DNA from: an uncultured Bacilli bacterium | Lineage (GTDB): Bacteria; Bacillota_I; Bacilli_A; RF39; UBA660 | Reading direction: 5' to 3' | DNA length: 23,090 nucleotides | Assembly (NCBI GenBank): GCA_910578745.1 | Contig: CAJTSN010000005.1 | Coordinates: 17,307-40,396 of the forward strand | In this document: piece by piece, positions 22,162-23,090 of the stretch | Layout: each line of letters opens with the position of its first letter | Position numbering within the stretch: the first letter of the stretch is position 1 | The notes under the pieces: model-generated | Told to the model about the DNA's origin: nothing | Seen by the model: only the letters and a program-made list of their open reading frames with translations | Database searches by the model: none | Made by a program: the position numbers and the translations under genes

Positions 22162-23090
22162 CTACATATTTTTCTTTAAAACATAAGGTGTATTCAATGT
22201 ACCATCTCCACTTGTGATTGCAAACTTGTGCGATAAAGTCACAATAGGTCTTATATACACTCCTTTGGCATACTCTATCGTTTTAGATGTATCAAAAGCA
22301 TAAATTGGTAAGGTTCCCAAATCCCCACTTGCTAAAACAGCCCTTCCATCAAAGTAATTTCCTGTTAAATCATTCGTATGTTTTCCATTAATGTGATAGC
22401 GTGACGCGAGCCAATAGGCACGATACACACTTTCCTCGGTCACTCGATGAGAACGTAAGCTTCCATATACCGATTGTACTAAGTCTGTATCCGTTATATA
22501 AAGGGTATCCCCTTTCCCATAAGCTTCCCCTATAGGATTCAATAAACCACTTGGAAAACCTTCCAGTTCTTCTACTTGACCATTAAATCCCATGGCCCTT
22601 GCTCCTACGATATATTTATTGTCGGTATATTGAGCCGCAATCGTATTCAATGTGCCTACTAATTTTTTAGCTCCTATTTTCCCCTTTAAATACACTTTTT
22701 CACTTGAAATACAATCAGAAACCATATCATAAGTTCCATCTTCATTTACACGAATGACACGCCATAAAGTAAGTTCACTTGGATAAATGGTTTGATTTGA
22801 AGGACATTCTGTATTGGTTGCTCCATTTGTTGTTCCAGTACATCCTGTCATATCGCTCGTAATAGTATATTCTGTTTTTGAGGGAACCATCTGAACATAT
22901 TGCCCCACCTGTAGTTCTATTGGAGTAATATCCTCCTCTGGTGGCGTGGAAGGTTCGGGTTCACTTGGTTTCACTTCTCCTGTTCCATCACATTTATCCA
23001 AAAATCCTTTTTGTGATGTACAAGTTTTGAATTTCTTGGTTGTCATATCCATTTCATAATGCACATAGTAAGAATTAAATCGTAAATTCG
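22162..23090 (-). CDS. Probable surface protein with lectin-like C-terminal domain, 5' end outside window
   Basis: The frame is open to the right edge, so the N-terminus is missing; a GTG at 23062-23064 is internal (RFNSYY and more precede it in frame). The visible part is about 309 residues. It has a cysteine-containing stretch (TCTSQKGFLDKC), a Pro/Glu-rich linker (KPSEPEPSTPPEED), then a compact domain with LWRVIRVNEDGTYDMVSD, YWLASRYH, YFDGRAVLASGDLG, VYIRPIVTLS and a final GDGTLNTPYVLKK. That last pattern (WRV... YWLASR... VRPVV... GTxxxPY) resembles uncharacterised DUF6273-type or formylglycine-enzyme/C-type-lectin-like domains of secreted Bacillota proteins. The N-terminus could be prepilin-like, as in the collar-domain gene in this window, but this cannot be seen. 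Conserved Cys pairs suggest an extracytoplasmic location. No clear terminator follows. Confidence 0.7.
   Translation of the reverse strand, partial: NLRFNSYYVHYEMDMTTKKFKTCTSQKGFLDKCDGTGEVKPSEPEPSTPPEEDITPIELQVGQYVQMVPSKTEYTITSDMTGCTGTTNGATNTECPSNQTIYPSELTLWRVIRVNEDGTYDMVSDCISSEKVYLKGKIGAKKLVGTLNTIAAQYTDNKYIVGARAMGFNGQVEELEGFPSGLLNPIGEAYGKGDTLYITDTDLVQSVYGSLRSHRVTEESVYRAYWLASRYHINGKHTNDLTGNYFDGRAVLASGDLGTLPIYAFDTSKTIEYAKGVYIRPIVTLSHKFAITSGDGTLNTPYVLKKNM

Noticed and set aside
23062..23064. GTG as start of the right-edge gene
   Set aside because: The frame stays open upstream to the window edge and the preceding residues read as coding; the gene is simply truncated.
1..23090. Plus-strand open frames, CRISPR arrays, insertion sequences
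   Set aside because: Plus-strand frames all lie opposite convincing minus-strand genes and lack family resemblance; no spaced direct repeats or transposase signatures were seen.

Overview
The window is AT-rich, tightly packed, and every gene I can support lies on the minus strand, so transcription runs from high to low coordinates. Consensus vegetative promoters, strong GGAGG-type ribosome binding sites, U-tailed hairpin terminators, AddAB-type recombination, a SpoIVB-type peptidase and an Rnf complex point to a low-GC Gram-positive anaerobe (Bacillota), probably an uncultured gut-type Bacilli or Clostridia lineage. I cannot place it further from sequence alone.

In transcription order: the C-terminal part of a cysteine-containing, probably surface-exposed lectin-like protein (22162 to the right edge); rpsP-khpA from a consensus promoter; a MATE transporter fused to a cytidylate-kinase-like domain (19340-21310); an Rnf operon (19022-14736); three divergent tandem paralogues of an unrecognised small-protein family (14621-12402); rpsB-tsf; a type IV pilin-like protein carrying a phage tail-collar domain (9130-10083); frr; an orphan 242-residue protein; nusB-xseA-xseB with overlapping genes; a membrane-anchored protein of a conserved uncharacterised family; spoIVB; and addB-addA, with addA running off the left edge.

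The Rnf operon is the most unusual part. Its order is rnfC, a fused rnfD-rnfG, a 29-residue membrane microprotein, rnfE, rnfA, a 36-residue membrane microprotein ending in a CxxCxxC motif, and a very short rnfB with only the membrane helix and the first Fe-S domain. Both microproteins begin in ATGA overlaps with the preceding stop codon, so they look translationally coupled. The cysteine microprotein resembles in layout the iron-delivery factor NqrM of the related Na+-NQR complex, and may do the same job for the RnfA/RnfE iron site. That is an inference.

Other points of interest are the three-paralogue cluster with a perfect palindrome over one promoter, the pilin-collar fusion, a ribosomal protein S2 with a Rho_N-like C-terminal domain and a structured mRNA leader, absence of pyrH between tsf and frr, and terminator hairpins that overlap or abut stop codons.
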